NCBI GenBank assembly: GCA_964403185.1
Contig: CAYOFK010000084.1
Location: 1-13,389, forward strand
DNA length: 13,389 nt
Source: CAYOFK01 sp964403185
GTDB lineage: Bacteria; Bacteroidota; Bacteroidia; Bacteroidales; VadinHA17
Direction: 5' to 3'
The position numbers and the translations under genes were made by a program. Shown here one piece after another: positions 13,068-13,389 of this stretch (the stretch's first letter is position 1; the number at the start of each line of letters is the position of its first letter). Under the pieces are notes generated by a model. It was not told the DNA's origin and made no database searches. It saw nothing but the letters and a program-made list of their open reading frames with translations.

Positions 13068-13389
13068 ATGAAACACATTTCAGCTCCTGCGCTGCTTCTG
13101 GACGAATCAAAATGCAGAAGGAACATTCGTGCCATGACTTCGAAAATGAAGCAACACGGCCTGTTGTTCAGGCCCCATTTCAAAACGCACCAATCCAGAG
13201 CCATTGGCTGCTGGTTCAGGGAAGAAGGGGTGGAAGCCATTTCCGTATCCTCGGTGAAAATGGCCGAATATTTTGCGCAGGACGGGTGGAAAAAGATCAC
13301 CATTGCCTTTCCGGTAAACATCAGGCAGCTTGACCGGTTAGCCGGCTTGAGCAGAACCGTGCAACTGGATGTTCTTATTTCCGACAAGG
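13068..13389 (+). CDS. PLP-dependent D-threonine aldolase / D-serine dehydratase-like enzyme, 3'-truncated
   Basis: Frame open from ATG 13068 to the right edge (107 full codons), so the C-terminal part is outside the window. The start MKHISAPALLLDESKCRRNI matches the 'TPALVxDxxxxxxNI' opening of the alanine-racemase-fold (type III) PLP enzymes. RPHFKTHQS (residues 35-43) carries the expected PLP-binding lysine, K39, in the RPHxKTH block of the DSD1 / D-threonine aldolase group. ISVSSVKMAEYFAQDG (about 60-75) fits the next conserved region (xxVSxxxEAE). The exact substrate (D-threonine, D-serine or another beta-hydroxy D-amino acid) cannot be decided without the C-terminal metal-binding region. 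It follows comB by 79 bp on the same strand, possibly co-transcribed, with no recognised pathway link. Confidence 0.85.
   Translation, partial: MKHISAPALLLDESKCRRNIRAMTSKMKQHGLLFRPHFKTHQSRAIGCWFREEGVEAISVSSVKMAEYFAQDGWKKITIAFPVNIRQLDRLAGLSRTVQLDVLISDK

Overview
The window looks like a chromosomal fragment from a member of the Bacteroidota, probably a metagenome-assembled or draft contig. Three things point that way: the protein families (a short DnaE of about 980 residues paired with a Y-family polymerase, a signal-peptide protein resembling DUF6588, a RelA/SpoT homologue), the weak or absent Shine-Dalgarno sequences, and a promoter of the Bacteroidota type (TTG, 20 bases, TATTTTTG). A run of exactly 100 N at 7836-7935 is a scaffold gap of arbitrary length. 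No tRNA, rRNA, CRISPR array, transposase or integrase was found, and most of the content is housekeeping or stress-related.

Layout: (1) 1-4038, plus strand: the 3' part of a dinB-type translesion polymerase gene, a 246-bp structured spacer ending in five 7-bp repeats, then a dnaE-type C-family polymerase with a degenerate PHP domain. This resembles an error-prone mutasome cassette. (2) 4145-5488, minus strand: a small secreted or outer-membrane protein followed 21 bp later by a PrsW-type intramembrane protease, probably one operon. (3) 5688-9008, minus strand: a signal-peptide beta-rich protein and a long RelA/SpoT homologue. They read as one open frame only because the N-run lies between them. 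(4) 9178-10467, plus: rarA, an AAA+ ATPase of stalled replication forks. (5) 10682-12013, minus: a YihY-family membrane protein, convergent with rarA and separated from it by a strong stem-loop. (6) 12299-12988, plus: a ComB-type phosphatase with a TTG start. (7) 13068 to the right edge, plus: the start of a PLP-dependent enzyme of the D-threonine aldolase / D-serine dehydratase group.

Functional themes are DNA-damage tolerance (dinB, dnaE, rarA) and stress signalling (relA with a hydrolase domain that appears dead; PrsW). The most notable observations are inactivating substitutions in two regulatory or editing domains (PHP of DnaE, HD of RelA), the heptad repeat abutting the dnaE start, and overlapping, mutually exclusive hairpins upstream of comB. 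I did not find a convincing wholly new system, and the findings are scored accordingly.
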